64,000 bases of DNA from Mytilinidion resinicola (GCF_010093595.1 NW_022985437.1:2078697-2142696), one strand, 5' to 3'; numbered from the stretch's first letter, positions 1 through 11,522 are shown. Numbers and translations: made by a program. Notes: generated by a model from the letters alone, not told the origin.

Positions 1-1
1 A

Positions 2-1216
2 CTTTGTTGTCCCAAATCTCTCGATTCATCGATGAGTCTCTCGGGTCTATGCGCTCCTTCGACAAGAGCAGCGTTGTCCGAAATTGGCACAGAATATGGC
101 ACTCCCGAGGACCGGAGATTCAATGTCAGAGCTGTTGGCAGCAGACTACTGTGGCGTCAAATCGCTCCAGAGAGACGAATGGAGCTTTTCAACTCTACAG
201 AGACAAGTATTGACGTTACCACGGCCTCGTTTGAGGATATCGAGCGACTCAATAATTTCCGCCATCTTAACCTCTTACTGGATGTCTGTATCACGTCACC
301 CTCTTACATCAAGGAATTCATCATCCCTCCGTTCCGCACAGCGTTTGATGAGTATGGCGCTTGCATGGGTGCCTTTGTTTACTTGTTCGAATCTTGGAAT
401 AACACCCTCGACCGAATGCGGATCGCCTTTACAAATTTGGAGGTTTTACACCTTTGTTTCTTAGGCGATTACGACGGCGAATCGGCGCGTATTCTATTGC
501 AAGGTAACCTCACCACGGTCCTATCTTCCTGCAAAGAGCTTCGCGAACTCAAAATCGACAACTCGGAATGTCTGTACCCTTTGGCTACTCATCTTCCTAC
601 GATCTCAGCCCTCGATCTTAAGAAACCGCTTCCAAAGCTCCGCAGGGCTACTTTCATTGCTGGGTCAGACGATGCCAAAAGCGCCTTTCGGGTGATACGT
701 GCCCATGCGGCCAGCCTTGAGTATCTGGAGTTCAAATCTATCAACCTGAAGAATGGAGACGCAGCAGTTGAAACTTGGACCTGGCTACTTGAAGCACTTC
801 GTGGCTTACCTAATACGGCTGAGTTCAAGAAGCTGGATCTTGTATGCGACTTAGTGGGTGGTGATCCTATGCTCTGGTCACCACAAAGCTGCTGGAACAC
901 AGTCAAAGACCCTGATGGCAGGAAAGCGGCCTGGACACAGTTTCTCGATGGTGGCGCGTTCCCGCTACGAGAGCCGTATCAGGACTTCGAGGATCCGCCG
1001 GTAGAGATACGAGGAAAAGTATGGCCTCTTTACAAGGAGACTCAATATTCGGACAGTGATGGAACTGACTCGATGGGAGCTGACTGGGATTGGAAGATGG
1101 AAGAGTGGTTTCCGCCGTTGGATGAGAGAATCAAGCTGTATGTTCCTTCGATTGAGGGGGGTGATATCGGATCCGCAGAGTCGATGTCTGATTCCAATGA
1201 GGAAGATTCGGAGTAG
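2..1216 (+). CDS. LRR/F-box-like hypothetical protein, 5' partial
   Basis: The reading frame is open from base 2, at the window edge, to a TAG at 1214-1216, so the true start probably lies outside; the first in-window ATG is at 32. The protein has alternating leucine-rich segments (for example LEYLEFKSINLKN and FKKLDLVCDLV) of the kind seen in the C-terminal parts of fungal F-box/LRR proteins. The tail is acidic and Ser-rich (SESMSDSNEEDSE). No F-box is visible in the part present. No catalytic motif is seen. I do not recognise a named family; the F-box/LRR assignment is inferred from texture only. Confidence 0.6.
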   Translation, partial: LCCPKSLDSSMSLSGLCAPSTRAALSEIGTEYGTPEDRRFNVRAVGSRLLWRQIAPERRMELFNSTETSIDVTTASFEDIERLNNFRHLNLLLDVCITSPSYIKEFIIPPFRTAFDEYGACMGAFVYLFESWNNTLDRMRIAFTNLEVLHLCFLGDYDGESARILLQGNLTTVLSSCKELRELKIDNSECLYPLATHLPTISALDLKKPLPKLRRATFIAGSDDAKSAFRVIRAHAASLEYLEFKSINLKNGDAAVETWTWLLEALRGLPNTAEFKKLDLVCDLVGGDPMLWSPQSCWNTVKDPDGRKAAWTQFLDGGAFPLREPYQDFEDPPVEIRGKVWPLYKETQYSDSDGTDSMGADWDWKMEEWFPPLDERIKLYVPSIEGGDIGSAESMSDSNEEDSE

Positions 1217-2601
1217 AAAGGGTAAGAGGATTCTAGCAAGAGGAATTCCAGTGGTCTCCTGCACCCAGATTGCTTATTGAGCTGCTTGTTAACTCCATAG
1301 AGCTTGATCGACTTGATAATACGAACATCATGGTTGGTTGCGATGAACAATTCGGTACTCTTAGCTCAGCTGGTACACTCTCTTGAATATTATGTAGCAG
1401 CACAACACCATCTGAGGTGGCCCAGAGGACTGTCTGAAAACTCTAATGATCTTCATTTTCCACTCAATGAACACTCCGGCGACCGAGTCTGTCAGAGGCC
1501 GTCCATCGTGGGCGCCGGCCCCTGTCCCTAACTAGCGCCGGTAGAATCTATAGTGGCCGTCCAAGATGTCGCCCGAGGACATCAAATCGATGAGCAATCC
1601 TGCTAAGAGAATGGGAACCAAGATCGGCCCTGGAAAGAGCGAGAAGGACATAAACCGTGCCATAACTAGTCACGAGCTCGCTGTTGTATGGAGACCAGAG
1701 CGCTCAGAATGGCCATATGCTAGTGCTATCAATGCGAAAGCTGTCTTTGGCGCTATAGTTTGGATCCGTGTATTTTAATGCATAGATGTAGTGGTTATAA
1801 GCGAACCAAGCGCTAGCATAGATAGAAGAAGTAATTGTATTGCAAATATATGAGCCTATGGCTTTGCACAGGCGAACTTCTTGCAGTCGTGTAATCAAAT
1901 GTATTGGAGCCTAGGAGTGGCAGAGATCCGCGATTGGAGTCATGCGATATTGGTGGTATACTGTCCATGCAAAAGCATCACGTGATTGTGGGGCCTCGAT
2001 CCTCCTTATCACATTACAGCAAGTGACCGCGCACTTATTGCTACCAAAACTATCGAGTAGTAAGTCTCCGTGGTCTCCAATAGGCAGTAAAAGTTTCAAG
2101 GTCATCCCCCACGAATTGCGAAGCTCGAAGCTGCGAATTAGGGGCAATTCACTGGCAAACGAGTCACACTCTTGGCAATATACGCGAATTGCGATCTCTC
2201 ACTGAATTGACCCATGATGAGTACACTAGGATCTATCTATGTCGGAAGCCGCCTAGGAAAAGTCTGAGTAGGGACGGCCTCCTGATGCGAGCGTTGTGTG
2301 AGATGGAAGAGGTAGGGACCACGTGACGGTCACATGGTGGTGAATTACTCGTCAATGGCAATTCGTAGTCTTAGCTTCATATCTCTAATCTCTATCATGC
2401 TGTAGTTTTGCTTCTTGGCAGTCTACAAAGTGCTGAGAGCTTGATCAATATACTTAGTCGCTCGGTCTCGACCTAGCATCACAGTGAAGATACGTCGTGT
2501 ATATCTGATATATTATGGCAGCTCACACCTCTTATATGATATACATACTTTAAATCTATCGCAAATTCATCAGCTGATCTTCCTTCCATGGTTTCTCCTA
2601 T
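1217..2601. other. Intergenic region, no gene seen
   Basis: The stretch holds only short unsupported frames. It includes one copy of a dispersed 31-bp repeat (1395-1425) and a CACGTG box near 2320. It forms the shared 3' side of the flanking convergent genes, plus about 1 kb with nothing I can assign. Confidence 0.6.
1395..1425 (+). repeat. 31-bp dispersed repeat, copy A
   Basis: This stretch matches 48627-48657 at 28 of 31 positions in the same orientation. The 3' half resembles a pol III A box (TGGCCCAGAGG), which suggests a tRNA-derived fragment, but no B box follows at the expected distance. Confidence 0.55.
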
Positions 2602-4618
2602 CTACAACTTTGCCCCACTTTCCTTCTCCGCCATCTCCCTCAGCACCCTCTTCAAGATCTTCCCTGAGGCAGTTTTCGGAATTCCCCCCTCCTTCAACCT
2701 CAAGAACTTGACACCTCCATCTAGCCGCTTGTATTTCGAGAGTTTTGCTGCGGCGAAATCGTAGATGTCTTTTTCCGTCAATGGAGACGAGCCGGGCCGT
2801 TGCACGACGTAGGCGCGTGGTAGTTCAGTCGGCTCGCCGGACGCGTGAGGGAAGTGGACTCCGATAACGGCAGCATCGATGATGGAGGGGTGGCTGAGGA
2901 GAACGCCTTCGATCTCAGGTGGTGCGACTTGGAAGCTACGGACTTTGATGAGTTCCTGCGAGGAGTTAGTTGAGGAGCTACTCCTATAGATAACCGATGA
3001 AACGCATTTGCGAACGGCGCCTTGGATAGGGAAGATACAACCAAAATGACATACCTTCTTGCGGTCTACTACATACCACTTTTTGGATTTACTATCCCCC
3101 CATACGATGTCGCCAGTATGGAAATACCCCTCATCATCCCAATCTCTAGCATTCGCTTCCGGATTTTCAAAGTAACCACCCACGACAGTCGGACCTCTCA
3201 CACAGATCTCGCCCCGGACACCGTATGCGGAGATGTCCTTTCCGTCATCATCAACAAGTTTGATGTCGAGATTGGGGATTGGTCGCCCGACGCTGCCTGT
3301 GTCGTCGTCTTCGGGGTAATGTAGCTGTGTTGCAACGCAAGAAGTCTCCGTCATGCCCCAGACTTGAGCAAAAGGTGCACCGGGAGCCAGCATAGCTTTG
3401 AGACGCGCTTGTACGCCTTTGTCGAGGGGTGCGGCGCCACAAGCTGCAGATTTGATCGACTTCAGGCTATACTTCTCATGTAGCCCAGACATGATGATGG
3501 CGACGCATACGGGTGGAACCATAACCAGGTCGGTAATTTGGTACTTCTCGATCCCAGCTAGGAAGGCTTCAAGGTCGAAGCGGCGCATAATGTATGACTC
3601 GTCGCCTTTGCGGAAGGGTGTAGTGTGCGTAACTGGAGCTGTGGCTGCGTGGAAAAAAGGGAGGGCGAGGAGACGTTTAACCTAGAGACAAGAGTCAGGC
3701 TTAGATCTCTCAACTGGTCTTGAACAGACGGCCTTACCTCCCATGGGCGTGATTTGAACTCGAAGATGCCTTCGCTTTGGGCAACTAGGTTGTAGTGGGA
3801 GAGCATCACGGCCTGAAGACATGAGTTAGTAATCTTATAAGCAGCTCGAGTAAGTTTGAACATATTAATGAAAGCATACCTTGGGCAGGCCAGTTGTCCC
3901 ACTGGAGAATAGTAGCATCGCTAATGTCTTTTTGGCAGTTTTGAGATCATTGAAGCGGACCCTAAATGATGTTCAGTCCTGTAATGTTTTATGAATAGAT
4001 GCTGTCTACAAGCCTCACCAATCATGTTCACCTTGCTCCAAGAGCCAGTTCCATGGTTTGAATCCATCTGGAATAGGTTGCCCAAGAGTGTCGAAGATGA
4101 AGATGTTGGACTTTGGTATGGAATGCTCTGCAGCTAGTATAGGAGGCAGAAGTTCAGGCTCAACGACTACGAATTTTGCTTTGGAGACCTTGATATGGTG
4201 GGCAAGCTCGTGTGGGGTGTAGCCTGGATTTGTTCCTGTATACACGCCGCCGGCGGCAATGATACCTTGAACGAGGATGGGGTAGTAGAGCTGGTCTAGT
4301 TAGTAGTTGAACGCAGCTTGCCCCTAGAGAGTCTTACATCATTGAATGATGCTATCACGACACAGTCTCCTTTCTTTAGCCCAGAGTTTCGAAATCCTGC
4401 GACAAGTTTACGGATGATAGCGCGTCCTTGTCTAGCAGAGATGAAGCGTCTAGGGTCGGCGGCATCGATATACACCTGCACGACTCAGTAACTGAATACT
4501 ACACTTCTCAATAGACACGGCATACCGGCTTGTCCAAATCGTAAGCTGCATTGTCAAAGGCCCAGGAGATGAGATCGTGGGTCGAAACATCAAAGCGGTC
4601 CTCGGCGAGAAAAGGCAT
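2602..4618 (-). CDS. 4-coumarate-CoA ligase-like acyl-CoA synthetase (ANL family), PTS1 C-terminus
   Basis: The model has seven exons and about 560 residues, starting at ATG 4618 (MPFLAEDRFDV; exon 1 is 4526-4618). The AMP-binding P-loop reads SSGTTGLPK in the exon around 3893-3960. It is followed by VMLSHYN, WGMTETS (motif A5), GYFHTGD (A7) and the hinge DRKKELIKVRSFQVAPPE (A8), which is formed by splicing out an intron at about 2955-3055. A conserved PKTASGKILKR (A10) lysine lies near the end. Family members activate carboxylic acids with ATP and CoA through an acyl-adenylate. The protein ends in AKL, a peroxisomal targeting signal type 1, so it probably acts in the peroxisome on a fatty or aryl acid. 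The substrate cannot be read from the sequence. All core motifs are present and I see no disruption. Confidence 0.88.
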
Positions 4619-5225
4619 AGCTAAAGCAGAGTCGGAGAAGCAGCAAATTGACGAGAACCAAATGGTCTGTGACGGACAGCGAAAAGATGGATTGTCGACA
4701 GCTACTTAAACAAAGACGGCGGTGACACTTCAGCTGTAAATATAGCGCAACTGCTAGACTGCCGTGGCGACCGAGCTAGCAGTTGGTGTACGAAGTAGAG
4801 CTGTACGAACTAGCTTTGCGCCCACCTGCCCCATGACGCTGCTGCCGAGGGATGTGTGCTGGTGTACATATGGCAGGTGAAGCTCCGCCCTGCACCCGGC
4901 TGGGACTTTGCGGGGTCCCCAGTGCTCAGGCTAGCTATAGCCACGCGCGACCACGCTAGATAGAAATCCTGCGGGGGCTGCTCGGGTGATTGCCCGAAAG
5001 CGCCTGGCAGCTCATAGCTGGACATGCCCTGGATGGTCTAAAGATGCTGACAGCGCAGATCTCTTCGAAGAGTGAATTGAGGTGAGGTATCGATGGCGGG
5101 GACCGACCCTGCCGTTGTACCTGACGTGGCGCTTATGTCGGGTCACGTGAGGAGAGCGGTGCAAACATACTTCGACATTCAGCCCTACCACTGCCTGGCA
5201 CCTGGCTTTCACTCTCCCACTCTCT
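4619..5225. other. Divergent promoter region
   Basis: This 607-bp gap lies between divergently transcribed acyl-CoA ligase and macrodomain genes. It contains a palindromic TCACGTGA at 5143-5150. Short frames here have no recognisable content. Confidence 0.55.
5143..5150. promoter_or_regulatory. TCACGTGA palindrome (E-box/CBF1-type)
   Basis: A perfect 8-bp palindrome sits 76 bp upstream of the macrodomain gene start. CACGTG is the core bound by bHLH factors such as Cbf1. That it is used here is inferred from position only. Confidence 0.35.
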
Positions 5226-6285
5226 ATGCGACCGACTTGCTTCCTTCTAAGCTCCAACATACGGCTCCTCTACAAAGCCTCACTGGTCCGCACGCACTCA
5301 CTCGCGCAAACCTACCGCGTCTTCTACCGCACCATGGAGCGCCCCGAACCTCTCCCCCTCTCAGAAATCCCCACCCTGTCTCTCCTCTACAAGCTCAAGA
5401 AGCTCGCCGCGGACCCCGACGCCGACAGTGCAGAGCTTCCAGCGCCCTCTGCTACCTTCAACGACAAGATTTCCGTCATCCGCCATGACATCACTCTACT
5501 CGCAATCGACAGCATCGTCAACGCCGCCAACGAATCGCTAATGGGCGGGGGTGGTGTTGATGGTGCAATTCACTGTGCCGCGGGGCCGGATCTCCTAGAC
5601 GAGTGCGAGACCCTCGACGGCTGCCCGACTGGCTATGCCAAAATCACAGACGGCTACGAGCTACCAGCGAAGAAGGTGATCCACGCCGTAGGGCCGCGAT
5701 ACTGGGCATCAAAGAGGGAAGGAGCTGCTGAGGAGCTGCTGGCAGGATGCTACTGGCGCAGCTTAGAGCTCGCAGTGGAGAACGACTTGAAGAGCATAGC
5801 GTTCAGCGCGTTGAGCACAGGCGTATACGGCTATCCGAGTGGGGAGGCCAGTGAGGTTGCGCTAGCTACTGTGCGGAAATTCTTGGACGAGGGCAAAGGG
5901 GACAGTTTGGAGCGCGTCATCTTCTGCAACTTCATGGAGAAGGACGAGAAGGCCTACTTGGCCAATATCCCGTAGGTTTACCCGCTTCTTCTCGAGTCAT
6001 GTGCGCTCCTTGGTAGGTACACACTGCTGACGCTGGCACAGTCTCGTGTTTCCCCCAGTCGTCCCGGAAGAGAAGCAGGAAGATACCGAGAAGACAATAG
6101 AGGATACCGACTTAGCTTCAAAGCTGCCAGATGCTCCCACAACCGAGCCTGCGGAGGAGGGAGAGCCAGAGCCAAAAAAACAGAAGGTGTCTTCTGATTC
6201 CGCCGTAGCGCCTGTTTCCAAGGAAGCTGCCGAGACAGCGAGCGAAGCAACATCGAAGACCGGCGATGCGGACAGCAAAACATGA
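5226..6285 (+). CDS. Macrodomain (MacroD-type) ADP-ribosyl / O-acetyl-ADP-ribose hydrolase
   Basis: Two exons, 5226-5972 and 6042-6285, are separated by a 69-nt intron whose removal reads NIP-LVFPPVVPEE in frame. The macrodomain spans roughly residues 80-240. VNAANESLMGGGGVDGAIH (residues about 98-116) carries the ADP-ribose-binding Asn and the catalytic-loop Asp of MacroD proteins, and ALSTGVYGYP is the second phosphate-binding loop. MacroD enzymes remove ADP-ribose from acidic side chains and deacetylate O-acetyl-ADP-ribose. The first 36 residues are basic and hydroxylated with no acidic residues, like a mitochondrial presequence, and a second ATG at 5334 (MERPEPLPL) begins just before the conserved part. 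The C-terminal exon is acidic and Lys-rich with PKKQKV, a possible nuclear signal. Confidence 0.92.
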
Positions 6286-7511
6286 TTCAAGTTTTTATTC
6301 AATCAGAAACGTCCGACCAAGTAGGGGATGAATGAAGATACCCAAAGCATTGTCAAATTGCACACTAGGTAACGAAACTTTCCTTGCGGACACGGTTTCA
6401 TTGATAATATGTCTTTATGAAGGCGGGCTAAGTGTTGTACATAACTCCCAATCATGAATTTTTTTTAGATGGTGTGTATATGACACTGCCAGGCAATTTA
6501 TTGCAATGGTACGATGCCACGGTGCCCAGCGTGCCGCCTTCCTTCGCCAATCCTTCTACTTACATGGGTACGTGTCCACAAGCCTGTCACAAGCCAACAT
6601 GTCAGATGCTAGGATCGGCTATTCCCCCATGTTTCCTCCACATCACAAGCGGGCCCTATACCCTAAACCATCTTGTCATACCCTATCCGTCCTGTCAATC
6701 CGCAGTCTCAAGGGCAAATTTCTGTACCTGGCCGATGTGCAACTGCGGAAGCGCCCCTAGTTGTCACGCACTCGGCAACGTTTTTAATTAGTCTTTCGTG
6801 CCAATCACAGCGATACTTCTACCCGGCCAAGGCCTCTTTCCTACGTCAAATCCATGCCCTTTGCATATGCTTGTTCTTCGCCTGCACACTTGTGTCTAGT
6901 TGGTGGTCTATCTCTTTCCAAATTCCATCGCGCCGCAGTCTTCCCCACTTTCCCACTTCTCCAAGGCAACCTTTTTGATCCAGGTTACCCAGAGTTGATC
7001 CCGATCTGCGAAGGACGAATTGACCAAGTGCCATAGTACTCGACCCCTCACCGGTTCTTCGAAATTTGCTTCGCGAATGCCCGCGCATAGCATAGGCATT
7101 TGATAGCTACCCGTTAAACGCCGCGCTACCCACTTCACAGGAGCCCGCGCGTAGCAGGATTACAACGTAACTAGAGAGGGACCGAGTATTTACAATAGGT
7201 TCCCTTAAAACGCCGCGCCACCCACTTCTCCCGACTATGTTGCTCCGACCCAAGGCATTGGCCCGAGTCAGGCGTGGTTTGCTGTTGACTAAAAGTTCTG
7301 CCAATAACTACCCTTCCCATCTCTTCAACTTTCTCCCCACTTTCTCACGAATCTCGAAATCAGATTACCAACAAGGCGGACGCTAGCTGCGCTACACTCA
7401 CATACTAGACCTATCGATCAACTGCCGCCCAACGACTTGAACCGGAAGCCCTTGAACGATTACCCTCAACTGCATACCACAGTCGCTCGCCTGTAACCTC
7501 TATCGACAGCC
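6286..7511. other. Intergenic region, no gene seen
   Basis: This 1.2-kb gap lies between two plus-strand genes. Overlapping short frames on both strands lack family features or codon bias. Two similar stretches reading AACGCCGCGCYACCCACTTC occur at about 7117-7136 and 7210-7229, a short local direct repeat of unknown meaning. Confidence 0.5.
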
Positions 7512-8868
7512 ATGGGTGATCTCACTCCAACGGACGTCCTCTCATGGCCAAAACCCAACTATGTCGACCCCGAGTCTCGCCGCGAAATCATCCTCGCTGC
7601 CGAGATTCCGCTTACTGTGGTCATGACGGTTTTCATGGGAGCGCGGATGTATTCCAGATGGCACTTAAAAGCGCTTGGAGTAGATGACTGGACAATGTTT
7701 CTGTGCTGGGTACGTTTTCTCGGCGCAAGATGTATCCATTGCTAACCTTCACGTAGATGATGGGCACAGCAATATGTATAGTAAACTGCTACTCAACCCT
7801 GTGGGGAACTGGCCTGCACGTATGGGATAACAAGCCTGAATGGATACCAACATCGGGGAGGGTAAGATTCTAGCTAAACTTGCGAGTCCCCGCGGAATGG
7901 TAGCTAATTTCTCGCATCTCCAGCTGGCGCTCGCAACCCAAATGCTGTTTGGGCCCTGTGTTGGTCTTACAAAATTCAGTATTTGCTTGACTTATCTGCG
8001 CATATTTCCATCCCAAGGCAACCGTTACTTCTGTTACGCGGCTATGGCCTGGCTAATTACTTGGACTATTGCAATCTTCTTTACCTTTCTTTTCCAGTGC
8101 TTGTAAGGTTATCTATTCTTGTGTAGTGGCGTTGCTAACAACTACTAGGCCTATATCAGACAACTGGGACCTCTTGAAATTCACGAATAGGAATTGCATC
8201 AACCAAAAGGCTTTCTTTATCGCTGCTGCCGCTACAAATAGTTTCACGGATATTGCCGTATATCTATGGCCTGCGCGATTTCTATGGAATATCCAGTTGC
8301 CAAAGTCACAGCGGCTAGGCTTGGTCGTCTCTTTCAGTTTGGGTTGTATGTAAGTATTCTGATCCCCAAAACTCCGCAGTGGTCCAGCTGACATCGACTC
8401 AGAGTCTGTGTTGCGGGCATATGTCGCATCTGGTATCTCAAAATCTACTTCGGCTCCTCCGACGTCAGTTGGGAAGGGGCAATTGTTTATGTCATCACCA
8501 CCATCGAGACAAACGTCGGGATCATCTGTGGGTGCATTACTGGAATTAAACCGATCCTGTCCAAACTATTCCCTCGGCTATTCGGCTCCACGCAGAGCAA
8601 AGGATCCTCCGACCGCACCAAGAGCTACGGAAAGCGCTCGTTCCCCTTCCAGTCCCTCCCAGAAGACTCGGTCAATCTCAAGCCTGAGACCGGTAATAGC
8701 GGGGGCATCACCGTCAGGCAAGACATCGAGCTGACGCGGTACACGCCAACCAGCGCCGGCGGCGATGAAAGAAGCGAACCAGCAAGCACGGGAAGGAGCG
8801 GGAGCGAAGAGTGGATCTTTGATCCGAGGGGTAGGCCCGCAGGGGCTGCCGGCGCAATGAAAGTCTGA
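7512..8868 (+). CDS. Rhodopsin-domain (PTH11-related) integral membrane protein
   Basis: Five exons: 7512-7709, 7757-7861, 7924-8102, 8149-8349 and 8403-8868. Each junction keeps frame, and the protein is about 380 residues. It has an extracellular N-terminus followed by about seven hydrophobic helices (for example EIPLTVVMTVFMGARMYSR, AIVYVITTIETNVGIICGC). The motifs GVDDWTMFLCW, TKFSICLTYLRIF, FQCLPISDNWD and ATNSFTDIAVYLWPARFLW mark the fungal rhodopsin-domain family. The cytosolic tail after KLFPRLFG is Ser/Thr-rich and polar. Family members include PTH11-like receptors, but most have no known ligand; I infer a plasma-membrane receptor or scaffold and no more. Confidence 0.88.
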
Positions 8869-10192
8869 TGTTTCTGACAAGGCACGAGTGATCTTCAGGA
8901 ACGGGTGCGGCGCTGAGTGGAGGAATTTCCTGCACTATGTATATACATAGGTCTGATATAATCGCCCTATACGATCGTCACGAATATTTGCATGGTTCGG
9001 TCTAAGAGGAAAACGGCTTCGAGTTGGTTTCGATTTCACGAGAGGGGTAGAATTCTCCTACCACGCAAAATGCGCTGTCAAATCTACACATAAATCTGGT
9101 CTTAATCGAAGAAGACAATAGTACCTCCAATTATTCTTTTGGGCTTGCTTGCTTGCTTGACCTCGCGATCATGTGCACTCATGACTTGATACTCCGAGAC
9201 TCGACAATCGTAGACGTTTCAGCACGCACATGGGTGTTGGTTGCTCCGGAACTGTCTCCAGCCTTTTTTATGCACTCGAGCGCATTACGCATTCACGGCA
9301 GAGGCTGATACGACTCAGGGGCTGTCCAGGGCCGCTCCTTGCGCAGTCGCGTGCTATCCGCTTCTCGCTCTGGCTTTGTATCGAGTACCGGCCATAGGAA
9401 TCCTAGCAACTATTCGCACGATTGCTTCAGAGTTTTCACGCAAAGGAAAAAAATCTTACGAGTGTGATCTACTTTCCAGCATCTGGTAGAGATTTTGCAC
9501 CATCCGCTTTGCCAATGAGCTTGTGCAAGCCCTGGAGGCGAGGGAATCAAACACCTCTTTGACCTTAGCTTAACTATCGGTACTTGCGCATGTTAAGATA
9601 TGTTCCGCGAGACGTGCCGGCGCACTGTTCCTGGGAATTATGCAGGTGGCAAAGAATATGCGGCTCGTGCGGATGCTTGCGATGCCCTAGCAGCCGGCTG
9701 GAGTGTGCATGGGCATAGTCCCCTAGGAAGAGCATGCGGAGACGGGGACGAGGCCGAAGAAGGAGATGATAGATTAGTAGAAGGACTATAAGGCTGACAT
9801 GTGGTAATAGCGGAGGTGGAAAGAGAACGAGTTGTAGTTTACTGTGTAGAAGACAAAGATGTCGATGAAATTCGAGTTGAGCGGTGAGCCAGATTGCTTC
9901 AGATGAAGATAAAGCTCTAGGGACTTCTAGTAGATGGGCTCCGCGATTCTAACACTGATTCCATGACGAGGTATTAGAAAACAAAAGAGGCGCAGCGTGC
10001 GATAAAAAAAGTAGTGCCTATCACCTCCGGAGGAACTATCTTTGTCGAGGTGGTGAGGCAAGGCTCAGAAATGTTGATGAGAGAAGTTTGCGAAATTCAC
10101 GTGACCCACATCTAAGCGAAATCCAACCTGGAGTTTTTGATATCACCAAATCTCGAGCTCCATCCACGACGAGCAACCACCGCACCGCCAAC
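8869..10192. other. Intergenic region upstream of uL4
   Basis: This 1.3-kb gap holds no recognisable gene. Small frames at 9241-9489 and 9600-9791 lack recognisable sequence. A short GCTT microsatellite run occurs near 9147-9159. The last 100 bp form the uL4 promoter, with a TCACGTGA palindrome. Confidence 0.5.
10097..10104. promoter_or_regulatory. TCACGTGA palindrome in ribosomal-protein promoter
   Basis: The palindrome sits 89 bp upstream of the uL4 start codon. Cbf1-type sites are known in ribosomal-protein promoters of several ascomycetes outside Saccharomyces. The role here is inferred. Confidence 0.4.
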
Positions 10193-11522
10193 ATGTCGAG
10201 ACCATCCGTCACCGTCATTGGCGCCGATGGCGCCCCCAGCAAGGACACGATTGCGCTGCCCGAGGTCTTCAAGGTACGTGCTGCTGCAATTCTGGCTTTT
10301 TACGACTTCAAACGCTGACCTCTCTGTGCAGGCCCCGATCCGCCCGGACATCGTCCAGTAAGACAAGCGAACCACAACCTGATACCACACGCATACTCAT
10401 ATATAATGTAGCCAGGTCCACACGGGAATGGCCAAGAACAAGCGACAGCCGTATGCTGTTTCACCCAAGGCCGGCCACCAGACCAGCGCTGAATCGTGGG
10501 GAACTGTAAGCCAAACCACAGGAATAAAATTGCTTCAAAATTGGTCTAATGTGGAAATTTGCAGGGCCGTGCTGTTGCCCGTATTCCCCGTGTTAGCGGT
10601 GGAGGAACTCACCGCGCCGGTCAAGCCGCCTTTGGCAACATGTGTCGCTCCGGACGCATGTTCGCACCCACCAAGACCTGGCGCAAGTGGCACCAGAAGA
10701 TCAATCTGGGACAGAAGTAAGGCGTCATGCTTTTCAAAGCCTACTCAGTGCTAATTGATGATTCTTAGGCGATTCGCTACGGCATCTGCCCTCGCCGCGT
10801 CTTCGTCTGCCGCTCTCCTCCTGGCACGTGGACACAACATCAGCCAAGTTCCCGAAGTCCCCCTCGTCATCGCTAGCAGTGGATTTGCTCCTACCAAGAC
10901 TTCCGCTGCCGTTGCTCTGTTGAAGGCAGTTGGTGCTGGACCGGATGTCGAGAAGGTCAAGAAGTCCCGCAAACTCAGGGCTGGTAAGGGAAAGCTACGT
11001 GGACGCCGCCACCAGCAGCGACGCGGCCCTCTTATTGTGTACTCCCCAGAGGACGGCCCGGAGTTGGCTCGCTCATTCCGCAACATCCCTGGTGTTGAGA
11101 CATCGTCCGTCCACGCCCTCAACCTACTCCAGCTGGCACCTGGCGGACATCTCGGCCGCTTCGTCATCTGGACCTCCTCAGCTTTCTCCGCCCTCGACAC
11201 CATCTACGGCTCAACTACCGAAGCGTCGGCTCTGAAGAAGGACTTCCTCCTTCCATCGGCGGTGATGAAGAACCCCGACCTCAGCAAGATCATCAACTCG
11301 TCGGAAATCCAGAGCGTGCTACGTCCTGTTCGTGGCGGCAAGATTACCAAGCGCCCGAACGGACAGAAGAAGAACCCGCTCGTGAACAAGCAGATCCAAT
11401 ACCGTCTCAACCCGTACGCAGCAGCGTACTCCAAGGAGAAGCTTGGCCAGTTCAAGAAGGAGGATACGAGCAAGCCGAAGCGCGTCAACGAGACTTACCA
11501 CGGTCTTTTGCACGAGAACTAG
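10193..11522 (+). CDS. rpl4: 60S ribosomal protein L4 (uL4)
   Basis: The model has five exons. The first four are short (10193-10273, about 10332-10358, about 10412-10507 and about 10565-10716) and the last runs from about 10769 to the TAG at 11520-11522. Splicing gives [60 protein letters not shown], then [12 protein letters not shown] and [11 protein letters not shown], all of which are diagnostic of eukaryotic uL4. The long exon contains [17 protein letters not shown] and the C-terminal extension of the eukaryotic protein. uL4 lines the ribosomal exit tunnel. Concentration of introns at the 5' end is common for fungal ribosomal-protein genes. About 365 residues, the usual size. Confidence 0.97.

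Noticed and set aside
1351..1385. tRNA A-box match TAGCTCAGCTGGTA
   Set aside because: No B box (GGTTCRANNCC) follows at tRNA distance and no cloverleaf forms.
7117..7229. Short direct repeat around AACGCCGCGCYACCCACTTC as a mobile element
   Set aside because: Two copies of about 20 bp only, 93 bp apart, with no flanking structure; noted as local duplication and not pursued.
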